From: Saccharofermentans sp.
Lineage (GTDB): Bacteria > Bacillota > Clostridia > Saccharofermentanales > Saccharofermentanaceae
Assembly (NCBI GenBank): GCA_016292135.1
Contig: JAEFAZ010000002.1
Coordinates: 310,001-374,000 of the forward strand
DNA length: 64,000 bases
Direction of reading: 5' to 3'
Shown here: piece by piece, positions 27,265 to 35,771 of the stretch
Layout: each line of letters starts with the position of its first letter
Numbering within the stretch: position 1 is the stretch's first letter
The notes under the pieces: generated by a model
The model's input: only the letters and a program-made list of their open reading frames with translations
Told to the model about the DNA's origin: nothing
Databases searched by the model: none
Program-made: the position numbers and the translations under genes

Positions 27265-28200
27265 ATGAAAAACACAACAATTACAAAAAAGATCATAGCA
27301 TTTGCTGCAATGGCAGGTCTCATGATGAATTTCACGGGCTGCATAGTCGAGCAGGGACATCCCGAAGGGAGCTCTAAGACAGCAGCAAAGAATCCTTACA
27401 CCGTGAGATCGGATGTTCAGCTGGCAACTTATGAAGAGTGTCCGGTCGATGTTAAGGTTGATGTCATCTGGAACAGGAAGATCAATGTAAAGCTCACCAA
27501 CAACGGCAAGAAGTCGTATTTGTGGGGAAATCCGTCGAAGCTTGAATATCTTTACGACGGCGAATGGTATAAGGTACCGGCCCGTCCCGACATGGCATGG
27601 ACATTGGAAGGTATAGTGCTGGATCACGGAGAAAATAATACAGGAGAAAGCACCGTCAGGCTTGACTGGGAGTATGGAGACATTCCTGCAGGTCACTACA
27701 GGTTTATCAAGGATCTGTCTTATCCCGTAGGAGGTATCAGTCAGACTGACTACTATGTGGCAGGTGAATTCGATCTTGCAGAGGCTACTGATGAGAAGGA
27801 ACCTCTGTACAAGACAAAGATCGACAGTTCCCTCATAGTCTCACAGGAGCAAGCTGCCTTTAAATTGGATTCTTTGAAATTTGAGGACAAGAGCTCCCTC
27901 GGCATGAAATACAGTTCGCTCTATACGGTCACGGAAAGAGCTCTCGAATTCCAAAAAGACGGTGATTGGTATGTCATACCGACCACAGAGGGAGGCTTTG
28001 AAGGTGAATATGGTTTAGGTGAAGAGGAACTAAATTGTTATAATGTAATTCTGAATCCTGAATATTCACTTGAGCCGGGTCATTACCGTCTTGTCTTTAC
28101 TGCCTATACGAATGCGGCTAAAATTGAAGACATTGAGATGACCTTTGTGATACAGGAATTTGATCTTGATAAGGAGAACAACATCATTGTCAACAGATAA
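27265..28200 (+). CDS. Lipoprotein with two immunoglobulin-like (Big_14-like) domains
   Basis: 311 residues. Lipobox MAGLMMNFTGC gives a lipoprotein anchor. Two similar ~120-residue segments follow: VKLTNNGKKSYLWGNPSKLEYLYDGEWYKVP...GHYRFIKDL and SSLGMKYSSLYTVTERALEFQKDGDWYVIPTT...PGHYRLVF. Both match the NGs/LE...GxWYxVP...AGxYR pattern of bacterial immunoglobulin-like domains in Bacillota lipoproteins. GGGGAGG ribosome site. Cell-surface protein; function unknown. Its 3' end overlaps the next gene's start. Confidence 0.75.
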   Translation: MKNTTITKKIIAFAAMAGLMMNFTGCIVEQGHPEGSSKTAAKNPYTVRSDVQLATYEECPVDVKVDVIWNRKINVKLTNNGKKSYLWGNPSKLEYLYDGEWYKVPARPDMAWTLEGIVLDHGENNTGESTVRLDWEYGDIPAGHYRFIKDLSYPVGGISQTDYYVAGEFDLAEATDEKEPLYKTKIDSSLIVSQEQAAFKLDSLKFEDKSSLGMKYSSLYTVTERALEFQKDGDWYVIPTTEGGFEGEYGLGEEELNCYNVILNPEYSLEPGHYRLVFTAYTNAAKIEDIEMTFVIQEFDLDKENNIIVNR

Positions 28201-29365
28201 ACTGATAATTCCGGAATACGATAACTGTCTTGTTAACCTCGCAAATTCTGTGCTGAAGAAATTCGGCACAGAAATTTTGCATGATACGCTCCCTCTGGCA
28301 GATCAATATCTTGCCGGGGAATATAAGAATGTGGTGGTCCTTCTGCTCGATGCGATGGGCATGTCCGCTATCGAAAAGCATCTTTCTGAAGACGGCTTCT
28401 TCAGATCTCATCTTGCAGGTTCCTTCAGTTCCGTCTTCCCGCCGACGACGGTTGCTGCGACGACTTCTGTCTTAAGCGGTCTCTATCCCAATGAACACGG
28501 CTGGCTGGGCTGGGATATGTACTATCCCGGACTTGATAAGAATGTCACGGTATTTACGAATACGGACCAGCTGACCGAGAAGGAAGGGGCAGAACATTCA
28601 AAGGATCCTGACGGCAATGTGGTATGGGGCGAGGATTCTCTCGAAAAGCCGGGTCCGGCCTGTGATTTTAATGCTGCATATAAATATACTCCGTATAAGT
28701 CGATACTGGACAGGATAAGAGAAGCCGGAGGAACCGCTGAGGCTTCGATGCCTTTCCTGCCGCCTTATCCCGATACCCTGGATGCTATTTTTGACCGCAT
28801 CAGGGATCTTTGCAAAGAGCCCGGCAACAAGTTCATCTATTCTTACTGGGGTGAGCCTGATACGACCATGCATAAGACCGGAGTTAAGAGTCAGGAGACA
28901 CATGATATGCTCGCTCTTCTCGAAAAGAAGGTGGAAGAACTTGCATCAGATCTTGATGACACATTGCTCCTGATCACTGCCGATCACGGTCACATCGACG
29001 GCAACAACCTTTGTATCTTAGACTATCCTGAGGTACTCTCCTGTCTCAAGAGACTGCCTTCGATAGAGCCGAGGGCCTTAAGCTTTTTCGTGAAAGAAGA
29101 TTGCATGGACAGGTTCCCTGCCGTGTTTAAAGAAGCTTTCGGCGGTGATTTCCTCCTGCTTACAAAGGAAGAAGTCCTTAACTGCAAGCTTTTCGGACCG
29201 GATAAAGACCGCGAAGGGCTCTGCGACATGATAGGCGACTTCCTTGCCTGCGGTATTACGAACACAACGGTGTTTGCTACTCACATCGAAGCGCAGATGA
29301 TGCCGGGCGTTCATGCCGGCATGACGCCTGAGGAATACAGCATTCCGCTTATAGTTGTTGAATGA
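28187..29365 (+). CDS. Alkaline-phosphatase superfamily phosphodiesterase / nucleotide pyrophosphatase
   Basis: About 392 residues. Metal and nucleophile motifs of type I phosphodiesterases: VVVLLLDAMGMSAIEKH (Asp), SSVFPPTTVAATTSVLSG (Thr nucleophile in PPTT), NEHGWLGWDMYYPG, SYWGEPDTTMHKTG (Asp/His) and LITADHGHIDG near the C-terminus. The start is set to TTG 28187, 10 nt after AAGGAG and overlapping the lipoprotein gene by 14 nt; a TTG at 28160 is the only upstream alternative. No signal peptide, so cytosolic. Substrate unknown. Confidence 0.85.
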   Translation: MSTDKLIIPEYDNCLVNLANSVLKKFGTEILHDTLPLADQYLAGEYKNVVVLLLDAMGMSAIEKHLSEDGFFRSHLAGSFSSVFPPTTVAATTSVLSGLYPNEHGWLGWDMYYPGLDKNVTVFTNTDQLTEKEGAEHSKDPDGNVVWGEDSLEKPGPACDFNAAYKYTPYKSILDRIREAGGTAEASMPFLPPYPDTLDAIFDRIRDLCKEPGNKFIYSYWGEPDTTMHKTGVKSQETHDMLALLEKKVEELASDLDDTLLLITADHGHIDGNNLCILDYPEVLSCLKRLPSIEPRALSFFVKEDCMDRFPAVFKEAFGGDFLLLTKEEVLNCKLFGPDKDREGLCDMIGDFLACGITNTTVFATHIEAQMMPGVHAGMTPEEYSIPLIVVE

Positions 29366-29450
29366 TACCCTGACCCTCATCTTTGATCATCGAGGCAGCT
29401 CTGCTCATTTTGAATGTTATAATGAAGAGTGAATAGGAGGCAGCCGTTCT

Positions 29451-30443
29451 ATGTCTATTGTATTGCTCAACATGGTAGTGTGGTCGATCGTGCTGATCAT
29501 CGCGTTCGGTCTGACATGCATAGCTATCGGACTGATAATAGGTTCGATAATCAGAGCATGCATCATGAAGAAAAGGGGCAAAAAGACTAAGAAGGTCGGT
29601 CTTTGGGTCGGTATATCGATGCTCGCTGCCCCCTGGCTCCTGGTTATCGGGATCTATATCTTATCTCTTGAAGGCGACAGATATTACAACCGCTGGAAAT
29701 CACCATATGAGGACATCTGCAAGGCAGTAATGGCAGAAGATAACTGCAGTGAACTTTATGAGCTGATGGCAGACGATGTTGTCACAAGAAACGATATCAG
29801 CAAAGAAGACTTGCAGGATTACCTGGATAAGATCGACATCAAAAAAGTCACGGGCGAGGATCTTGAGAAGTATTACAGAGGCGCCAATGCTGGAAAACAT
29901 TATCACTACAGAGTCTATACGAGCAATGCCAACGGGAGGAGCCAGCCCTGTTTCCAGTACAGGATGTATGACATCGACGGTAAAGGCGGCGAACTATACA
30001 TATCCGGTGTTCATGGGGATGCCAATGGAACAGAATACATCGGCATATATTTTATTTCCTATAAGACCGGCAAAGAATACTTTGAATTTGGCGAGAAGCC
30101 CCCGTCGGAGATCAATTCCCGCAACACCTCTCCGGAAATAAGTGATCACGGCAGTTTCACGACGAAGAAGACTTTTAGTTACGACAGAAAATACTATGTC
30201 AAGGTCCTTGAATCTGACAGGAAGACCAAGATAGTGATCTTCTCACAGGGAAATGAAGTTCTTACAAACTTTATGCCCTGCGATGCAAGGAAATTCCAGG
30301 GTTATTGCTGGGCAAGTGATTCATATGACATCTGGATCCAGGCCTCTGATGTCGGACTCGTATGTTACAGCTTTTCTGATGGCGAGTGGGTCTTGAATGA
30401 GGAAGCAGTAAAACCTGACGATATAATCAGCAAGTACGGCTGA
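29451..30443 (+). CDS. Hypothetical membrane protein with extracytoplasmic domain
   Basis: 330 residues. Two N-terminal membrane segments (MVVWSIVLIIAFGLTCIAIGLIIGSII and VGLWVGISMLAAPWLLVIGIYIL) separated by a short basic loop (KKRGKKTKK). A ~110-residue helical part follows (YEDICKAVMAEDNCSELYELMADDVVTRNDISKEDLQDYLDKI), similar in layout to DUF5104 proteins, then a beta-rich C-terminal region. I do not recognise a specific function. AGGAGG ribosome site. No terminator is evident before the sulfur regulon. Confidence 0.7.
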   Translation: MSIVLLNMVVWSIVLIIAFGLTCIAIGLIIGSIIRACIMKKRGKKTKKVGLWVGISMLAAPWLLVIGIYILSLEGDRYYNRWKSPYEDICKAVMAEDNCSELYELMADDVVTRNDISKEDLQDYLDKIDIKKVTGEDLEKYYRGANAGKHYHYRVYTSNANGRSQPCFQYRMYDIDGKGGELYISGVHGDANGTEYIGIYFISYKTGKEYFEFGEKPPSEINSRNTSPEISDHGSFTTKKTFSYDRKYYVKVLESDRKTKIVIFSQGNEVLTNFMPCDARKFQGYCWASDSYDIWIQASDVGLVCYSFSDGEWVLNEEAVKPDDIISKYG

Positions 30444-30536
30444 TCATGCTGATCGGGGCCTTGTTGCTCAAACTTGTTTTTACCTTTGGGGTCGATGTAA
30501 TTCCGTTATTTCAGCAGTCAAAAAATAAACCTAAAA

Positions 30537-30570
30537 ACCTATTGACATAGTAGGTAATGAGGATTATAAT
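30537..30570 (+). promoter_or_regulatory. Promoter and palindromic operator of sulfur unit 1
   Basis: -35 TTGACA (30542-30547), 17-nt spacer, -10 TATAAT (30565-30570): near-perfect sigma-A promoter. The -35 is embedded in ACCTATTGACATAGTAGGT (30537-30555), a dyad with half-sites ACCTAyT/ArTAGGT. The identical 19 bp occurs at 34580-34598, pointing to a shared repressor. An Rrf2/CymR-type regulator is a reasonable guess from the sulfur context only; no such gene is in the window. Confidence 0.85.
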
Positions 30571-30610
30571 CCATCGCGTAATCGAAAAATACGAAAGGAG
30601 AGACAGTGAT

Positions 30611-30685
30611 ATGAAGTGTTTGTGTTGTCGAATGTCAGTTCGAGCGGGCAAGGACTATTGCTGTCTTGATCTGATCCGGTGTTGA
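30611..30685 (+). CDS. Cysteine-rich leader peptide 1 (attenuator)
   Basis: 24 codons starting MKCLCCRMSVRAG, with Cys at positions 3, 5, 6, 17, 18 and 24, ending Ile-Arg-Cys-stop. AAAGGAG precedes ATG by ~10 nt. It sits between a strong promoter and a terminator, ahead of sulfur genes. CGGGCA (30645-30650), 16 nt after the Cys-Cys codons, can pair with TGCCCG (30713-30718) of the terminator's 5' arm. A ribosome stalled at the Cys codons would leave that segment free and prevent the terminator. It shares the CCRM core and TGTTGTCGAATG with leader 2. Confidence 0.85.
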   Translation: MKCLCCRMSVRAGKDYCCLDLIRC

Positions 30686-30713
30686 CGGATCTTTGAAACT
30701 GCATGTTCTTTAT

Positions 30714-30744
30714 GCCCGGAGCTTAAGACGCGCCGGGCTTTTTT
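30714..30744 (+). terminator. Attenuator terminator before sulfur unit 1
   Basis: Stem GCCCGG (30714-30719) / CCGGGC (30733-30738) with a 13-nt loop and six T. It lies downstream of leader 1 and 31 nt before the first structural gene, so transcription must pass it for expression. Confidence 0.85.
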
Positions 30745-30775
30745 ATTTTCTAATTCAAATATGAGGTAAAACAAA

Positions 30776-31936
30776 ATGAGCAACAAAAACATAAGACTTG
30801 ATTCTTTACTCATACACGGCGGTATAGACGGAGACGAGGCGACAGGTGCCGTTAATGTTCCGGTATATCAGACATCCACTTATAAGCAGGATGGCCTTGG
30901 AAAGCACAGAGGATGGGAATATTCCAGGACAGGAAATCCCACAAGGGCCGCACTGGAGAAGCTGATCGCAGATCTTGAGGAAGGCGAATACGGTCTGGCA
31001 TTCGCATCAGGTCTTGCTGCGATCAACACGGTTCTCTCACTTTTTAAGAGCGGAGACAAACTTATCGTATCTGACAATATCTACGGCGGAACCTTCCGAA
31101 TACTGGACAATGTCTTTAAGAATTTCAACATAACCTATAAGATCGTAAACACAGCTGATCTTGAAGCGGTCGAGGCGGCCATTGATGACGATGTCAAAGC
31201 GATCTACATAGAGACTCCGGCTAACCCGCTCCTTACGGTAACGGACATAGAGGAAGTCTCGAAGATCGGGAAAAAATACAACAAGCTCGTGATAGTCGAC
31301 AACACTTTCCTGACCCCTTACCTGCAGCGCCCGCTGACACTCGGTGCAGATATCGTTATCCACAGCGGCACCAAATATCTTGGCGGACATTCCGATACCA
31401 TCTCGGGTTTTGTTGTGGTTAAGGATAAGACCTTGGCTGACAGGCTCTACTATCTTCAGAATGCCATAGGAGGAATTCTCGCACCTTGGGACAGTTTTCT
31501 CATTATAAGAGGGATCAAGACTCTCGGCGTGCGTATGGACAGGCATGTTGCCAATGCCGGCAGGATCGCAAACTGGCTTAAGGACAGCGGTTATGTAAGC
31601 AAAGTCTATTATCCCGGACTCGAGACTGACCCGGGATATGAGATACAGAAGAAGCAGGCAGACGCTGCCGGAGCGATGATCTCTTTTGTCCTTAATGAGA
31701 AATATGACTATAAGAAGTTTTTCGAGTCACTGAATCTTATCACGTTGGCTGAGAGCCTTGGCGGTGTCGAATCGCTCGTATGCCATCCGGCGACGATGAC
31801 ACATGCTGCGATCCCTGCGGACATCAGACGCGAAGTCGGGATCGTGGATGAGCTCATAAGACTTTCTGTTGGTATAGAAGATGCAGATGATCTTATAGAA
31901 GATCTTAAGCAGGCTATAGAGAATTCAGCGAAGTGA
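30776..31936 (+). CDS. PLP-dependent transsulfuration enzyme (cystathionine gamma-lyase/synthase family, MccB-like)
   Basis: 386 residues, full-length Cys/Met-metabolism PLP family. Motifs: VPVYQTSTYKQDG, YSRTGNPTRAALE, FASGLAAI, NIYGGTFRI, YIETPANPLLTVTDI, VVDNTFLTPYLQRPL and the PLP lysine in HSGTKYLGGHSDTISG; C-terminal SLGGVESLVCHPATMTHAAIP and RLSVGIEDADDLIEDL. Members split cystathionine or condense activated homoserine with sulfide or cysteine; subfamily cannot be fixed by eye. Followed by a cysteine/cystathionine synthase, which matches the mccA-mccB pairing of reverse transsulfuration (homocysteine to cysteine). Confidence 0.9.
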   Translation: MSNKNIRLDSLLIHGGIDGDEATGAVNVPVYQTSTYKQDGLGKHRGWEYSRTGNPTRAALEKLIADLEEGEYGLAFASGLAAINTVLSLFKSGDKLIVSDNIYGGTFRILDNVFKNFNITYKIVNTADLEAVEAAIDDDVKAIYIETPANPLLTVTDIEEVSKIGKKYNKLVIVDNTFLTPYLQRPLTLGADIVIHSGTKYLGGHSDTISGFVVVKDKTLADRLYYLQNAIGGILAPWDSFLIIRGIKTLGVRMDRHVANAGRIANWLKDSGYVSKVYYPGLETDPGYEIQKKQADAAGAMISFVLNEKYDYKKFFESLNLITLAESLGGVESLVCHPATMTHAAIPADIRREVGIVDELIRLSVGIEDADDLIEDLKQAIENSAK

Positions 31937-31951
31937 TAAGAGGTTTCCGGT

Positions 31952-32872
31952 ATGAATAACGTATATGAAGACATCAGAGGCATGATCGGCAACACTCCGA
32001 TCCTGAAACTCAACCATATGGGCGTTAAGCCCGGAGTAAACATTTTCGCAAAACTTGAACTTATGAATCCCGCAGGCAGCGTCAAGGACCGTATCGGCGT
32101 ATACATGATCGATGAGGCAATAAGATCAGGGTTTCTTAAGCAGGGCGGGACCATTGTTGACGCAACGGCAGGGAACACTGGTATAGGGATCGCGGTTGCA
32201 GCATTGAACCAGGGCTTCCGCGTGATCTTCACAGTCCCCGAGAAGTTCTCCATCGAAAAACAGAAGGTGATGCGCGCCCTGGGCGCCGAGATAGTACACA
32301 CGTCTAGAGAAGAAGGAATGCTGGGAGCAGAGCGTAAGGCTGAAGAGATCTTGAGCAAGACAGAGGGAGCCGTTTCCTTAAGACAGTTCCGTAATCCCGC
32401 CAACCCGCTCGCGCATTACGAGACGACTGGCCCGGAGATCTATTCCCAGTTAGACGGTAAGATCGATCACTTTGTGGCTGGAGCTGGAAGCGGCGGGACT
32501 TTTACAGGTGTAGTCAAGTATCTGAAAGAGAAGAACCCCGCGATCAGGGGAGTATTGGCAGACCCATACGGATCGACGATCGGAGGCGGTGAGCACTTCG
32601 ATTACAACATAGAAGGAATAGGCAATGACTTTATCGCAGACACTATGGATATCTCTCTGGTGGATAAGGTCATAAAGATAACAGATGACGAGGCTTTCGG
32701 GATGAGCAGAGCTCTTGCAAGGAACGAAGGCATCCTGGCAGGATCCTCGTCCGGTGCGGCTCTCGCGGCAGCAATAAAGCTGGCAGATGAGATAGATGAA
32801 GGAAATATAGTTACGGTGTTCCCTGACAGGGGAGACCGCTATTTAAGCAAAGGACTTTTTGATCATGAGTAA
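31952..32872 (+). CDS. Cysteine synthase / cystathionine beta-synthase (CysK/MccA type)
   Basis: 306 residues, fold-type II PLP enzyme. PLP lysine in MNPAGSVKDRIGVYM (about residue 45), phosphate/PLP loops TAGNTGIGIAV and GAGSGGTFTGVVKYL, substrate loop region RQFRNPANPLAHYETTGPEIYSQL. The C-terminal VTVFPDRGDRYLSKGLFDHE is typical of the O-acetylserine-dependent MccA/CBS branch. It uses O-acetylserine or serine with sulfide or homocysteine. It starts 16 nt after the gamma-family enzyme, with AGAGG upstream. Its last 8 nt overlap metN. Confidence 0.9.
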   Translation: MNNVYEDIRGMIGNTPILKLNHMGVKPGVNIFAKLELMNPAGSVKDRIGVYMIDEAIRSGFLKQGGTIVDATAGNTGIGIAVAALNQGFRVIFTVPEKFSIEKQKVMRALGAEIVHTSREEGMLGAERKAEEILSKTEGAVSLRQFRNPANPLAHYETTGPEIYSQLDGKIDHFVAGAGSGGTFTGVVKYLKEKNPAIRGVLADPYGSTIGGGEHFDYNIEGIGNDFIADTMDISLVDKVIKITDDEAFGMSRALARNEGILAGSSSGAALAAAIKLADEIDEGNIVTVFPDRGDRYLSKGLFDHE

Positions 32873-33863
32873 TGTCTTTGAACTTAAAAATGTTTATAAA
32901 ACTTATAAGAACGACGGCAGGGAATTTACGGCGCTAAAGGACGTGAGCCTTGAAGTCAGGGAAGGCGAGATATTCGGTATCATCGGCATGAGCGGTGCCG
33001 GCAAATCCACACTAGTCCGTACCCTCAACCGTCTTGAGGAAGTAACGGGAGGATCAGTCCTCTTCTACGATAAGGAACTGGCGTCGCTTAAAGCGGCTGA
33101 GCTTCGCGAAGTAAGGCACTTAATCTCCATGATCTTTCAGGGTTTTAACCTTGTGAATCAGAGAACGGTGTTGGCAAATGTCGAGCAGCCTCTGAAGATT
33201 GCAGGCGTTGCCCGCAGGGAAAGACGTGAGAAGGCACTGCAGATGCTCGAGATCGTAGGTCTCGAGGATAAGAAAGACGTATTCCCGGCAAGGCTGTCAG
33301 GCGGTCAGAAGCAGAGAGTTGCGATTGCCAGAGCCCTGGCAGCTGATCCCAAGGTCCTGTTGTGCGATGAGGCAACCAGTGCACTTGACCCGAAGATCAC
33401 TGGAGAGATCCTTGATCTTCTCAAAAAGATAAATATAGAAAGAAAACTTACGATAGTCATCATCACGCATGAGATGTCGGTCGTCGAGAAGATCTGTGAC
33501 CGTGTTGCGATCATCGATGACGGTATCCTCGCCGAAGTCGGAGATGTAAGAGATGTCTTCTCGGATCCTAAGTCCAAGGCTGCGAAGAAACTCGTATTCC
33601 CGAGCAATCCTTTCGATCCTTCGGATCCCGCCCGCAAGGTGATAAGAATCGTGTTTGACGGTACCCATTCGAGCGAACCCTTTATCGCCAATCTCGTGGA
33701 ACAGACCGGCCTTAAGGTGAATATACTAAGTGCGAACACGAGGAGCGTCGGAGGGATAGGGTTCGGTCAGATGATCATTGAACTGCCTGAGTCCCTTGAC
33801 GACCAGAAAAAGATAATAGATTTCTTTATTAAGGGCGGTCTGTCCGTATCGGAGGTTGGTTGA
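32865..33863 (+). CDS. metN: Methionine ABC transporter ATP-binding protein MetN
   Basis: 332 residues. ABC motifs: Walker A GMSGAGKSTLVRTLN, Q-loop MIFQGFNL, signature LSGGQKQRVAIARAL, Walker B VLLCDEATSALDP, H-loop ITHEMSVV. The C-terminal NIL/ACT-like methionine-sensing domain (KVIRIVFDGTHSSEPFIANLVEQTGLKVNILSANTRSVGGIGFGQMIIELP) is specific to MetN and gives substrate trans-inhibition. The ATG at 32865 overlaps the synthase stop. Forms the importer with MetI and MetQ. Confidence 0.96.
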   Translation: MSNVFELKNVYKTYKNDGREFTALKDVSLEVREGEIFGIIGMSGAGKSTLVRTLNRLEEVTGGSVLFYDKELASLKAAELREVRHLISMIFQGFNLVNQRTVLANVEQPLKIAGVARRERREKALQMLEIVGLEDKKDVFPARLSGGQKQRVAIARALAADPKVLLCDEATSALDPKITGEILDLLKKINIERKLTIVIITHEMSVVEKICDRVAIIDDGILAEVGDVRDVFSDPKSKAAKKLVFPSNPFDPSDPARKVIRIVFDGTHSSEPFIANLVEQTGLKVNILSANTRSVGGIGFGQMIIELPESLDDQKKIIDFFIKGGLSVSEVG

Positions 33864-33864
33864 T

Positions 33865-34518
33865 ATGAGTGAGTATATAAAAGACGCTATCCTGGCAGGG
33901 ATTGGGGAGACCTTCGTGATGACCTTTTTCGCATCACTGTTCTCATATGTGATCGGACTTCCTCTCGGCGTGCTGTTATATTCCACATCCAAGGGAAGAC
34001 TGTTGGAAAACAAGGTCGTAAACGGAATAGTGGGTTTCATCGTTAATGTGACCAGGTCGTTGCCTTTCCTGATCCTTCTGGTCCTTCTGATCCCTTTCAC
34101 GAGATTAGTGGTCGGAACATCCATCGGAACGGTTGCATCGATAGTCCCGCTCACGGTGGGAGCCATACCTATTGTTGCAAGGATGGTGGAATCATCTTTG
34201 AACGAAGTGAATCCGGGCATCATTGAGGCCGCAACTTCAATGGGAGCTTCGCCTTTTTATACGATACTCCATTTCATAATTCCTGAAGCGACCCCTTCAT
34301 TGCTTCAGGGTGGAGCCATCAATATAGCTACAGTCCTGGGTTATTCGGCAATGGCTGGTGTTATCGGAGGAGGAGGCCTGGGCGCGATAGCTCTTCAGTA
34401 CGGTTATTACCGCTATCAGGAAGATGTTCTCTGGACTACCGTGGCTCTGCTCGTGATCATGGTAATGCTGATCCAGGAGATCGGGATCAGGCTCTCAAAG
34501 AAGACGAGAAAGACATAA
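33865..34518 (+). CDS. metI: Methionine ABC transporter permease MetI
   Basis: 217 residues with five membrane segments and the EAA loop (EAATSMGASPFYTILHFIIPEATPSLLQG) that contacts MetN. NVTRSLPFLILLVLLIPFTRLVVG and ATVLGYSAMAGVIGGGGLGAIALQYGY are family-typical. ATG at 33865 has GGAGG ~9 nt upstream and follows the metN stop directly. Last gene of unit 1; metQ comes from a separate leader-controlled unit. Confidence 0.95.
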   Translation: MSEYIKDAILAGIGETFVMTFFASLFSYVIGLPLGVLLYSTSKGRLLENKVVNGIVGFIVNVTRSLPFLILLVLLIPFTRLVVGTSIGTVASIVPLTVGAIPIVARMVESSLNEVNPGIIEAATSMGASPFYTILHFIIPEATPSLLQGGAINIATVLGYSAMAGVIGGGGLGAIALQYGYYRYQEDVLWTTVALLVIMVMLIQEIGIRLSKKTRKT

Positions 34519-34579
34519 AATCAGCCGCAAAGCGAATAAGATCAGGCTTTTCAAATAATTTTTAAATAAATACCTAAAT

Positions 34580-34613
34580 ACCTATTGACATAGTAGGTTT
34601 ATATGGTTATAAT
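34580..34613 (+). promoter_or_regulatory. Promoter and palindromic operator of sulfur unit 2
   Basis: -35 TTGACA (34585-34590), 17-nt spacer, -10 TATAAT (34608-34613). The 19-bp dyad ACCTATTGACATAGTAGGT (34580-34598) is identical to that at 30537-30555 and lies in the same position over the -35. Confidence 0.85.
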
Positions 34614-34645
34614 TTCACCATCGATTTCAGAAAGGAGGCGTGAAA

Positions 34646-34768
34646 ATGTATATCTCAATTACTAACACAGTGAGCAACATGATGTGTTGTCGAATGCTTA
34701 GCTCCCGGGCACGCACAATGGCCTTGGCGATGAGATACGATGCCTCACGCCTTGCTGAACGATGTTGA
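34646..34768 (+). CDS. CCRM leader peptide 2 (attenuator) before metQ
   Basis: 40 codons starting MYISITNTVSNMMCCRMLSS and ending Glu-Arg-Cys-stop. AAAGGAGG precedes ATG. Codons 14-15 are tandem Cys (34685-34690). CCCGGGCAC (34704-34712), 13 nt past them, is perfectly complementary to GTGCCCGGG (34797-34805), which includes the terminator's 5' arm. This is a textbook antiterminator: cysteine shortage stalls the ribosome, the 9-bp pairing forms and metQ is transcribed. Shares CCRM and a following Ser-x-Arg-Ala with leader 1. Confidence 0.88.
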   Translation: MYISITNTVSNMMCCRMLSSRARTMALAMRYDASRLAERC

Positions 34769-34797
34769 AGCCGTAATAGGCTCACAAATATGCCATG

Positions 34798-34829
34798 TGC
34801 CCGGGAGTGATTCTTACCCCGGGCATTTT
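34798..34829 (+). terminator. Attenuator terminator before metQ
   Basis: Stem TGCCCGGG (34798-34805) / CCCGGGCA (34818-34825), 12-nt loop, then TTTTCTT. Mutually exclusive with the 9-bp antiterminator pairing of 34704-34712 with 34797-34805. Confidence 0.85.
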
Positions 34830-34898
34830 CTTGGCCCAAAACAAGAAAGCATCACCCAAAGATCATGAATAAAAAAAGAAACTAAAGGAGAAAAGATC

Positions 34899-35756
34899 AT
34901 GAAGACAAATATTATCAAGAGAGTTATAGCAACTGCACTTGCACTTACAGTAGTAGGATCCTTCGCAGCTTGCTCTGCAAATGTAGAGGGAACGAAGGTC
35001 GCAGCAGGTGAGAAGGATAAGGCACAGGCAACAGTTCTTAAGGTAGGTGCCAGCATCACACCTCACTCCGAGATCCTGGAGAAGGCAAAGCCCATCCTTG
35101 AGAAGGAAGGCATCACACTCGAGATCGTTAAGATCGAAGATTCTATTACACCTAACACCGGCGTTATCGAAGGAAGCCTCGATGCAAATTATTTCCAGCA
35201 TGTTCCATACCTTGAGCAGTTCAACAAAGAGAACGGTTCCTCACTCGTATCTGTAGGCGCAGTACACTACGAACCCTTCGGTGTATACGCAGGTAAGACC
35301 AAGGATCTGAAGGCACTTCCCGACGGCGCGATCGTAGCAGTTCCCAACAATGTAACGAACGAAGCAAGAGCACTCCTGCTCCTGGCACAGGAGGGCATCC
35401 TCAAGCTTAAGGACGATGCGGGTATCAATGCAACTGTTGAAGATATCGTTGAGAACCCCAAGAACATCCAGTTCAAGGAACTTGCACCCGAGCAGCTCGT
35501 GGCAGCGCTTCCCGACGTAGACGTTGCAGTTATCAACGGCAACTATGCAATAGAGGGCGGACTCCATGTAAGCGGGGCTCTTGCAGTTGAAGCCAACGAC
35601 GGTCTTGCAGCAAAGACATACGGAAACATCCTTGCAACATCTGCCGAGAAGGCTAACGATCCTGCGGTCAAGAAGCTTCTTGAAGTCCTTCAGAGCAAGG
35701 AGATCAGCGATTACATCAAGGCTACTTACGACGGTGCTGTAGTACCTCTCTACTGA
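34899..35756 (+). CDS. metQ: Methionine-binding lipoprotein MetQ
   Basis: 285 residues. Lipoprotein signal MKTNIIKRVIATALALTVVGSFAAC. NLPA family motifs: LKVGASITPHSEILEKAKPIL, VIEGSLDANYFQHVPYLEQFNKENG, PFGVYAGKTKDLKALPDGAIVAVPNNVTNEARALLLLAQEG, VAVINGNYAIEGGL. It captures methionine (possibly D-Met) outside the cell for MetNI. AAAGGAG ribosome site 9 nt upstream. First structural gene of unit 2. Confidence 0.95.
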   Translation: MKTNIIKRVIATALALTVVGSFAACSANVEGTKVAAGEKDKAQATVLKVGASITPHSEILEKAKPILEKEGITLEIVKIEDSITPNTGVIEGSLDANYFQHVPYLEQFNKENGSSLVSVGAVHYEPFGVYAGKTKDLKALPDGAIVAVPNNVTNEARALLLLAQEGILKLKDDAGINATVEDIVENPKNIQFKELAPEQLVAALPDVDVAVINGNYAIEGGLHVSGALAVEANDGLAAKTYGNILATSAEKANDPAVKKLLEVLQSKEISDYIKATYDGAVVPLY

Positions 35757-35771
35757 TAAGGAGTAAAGAAC

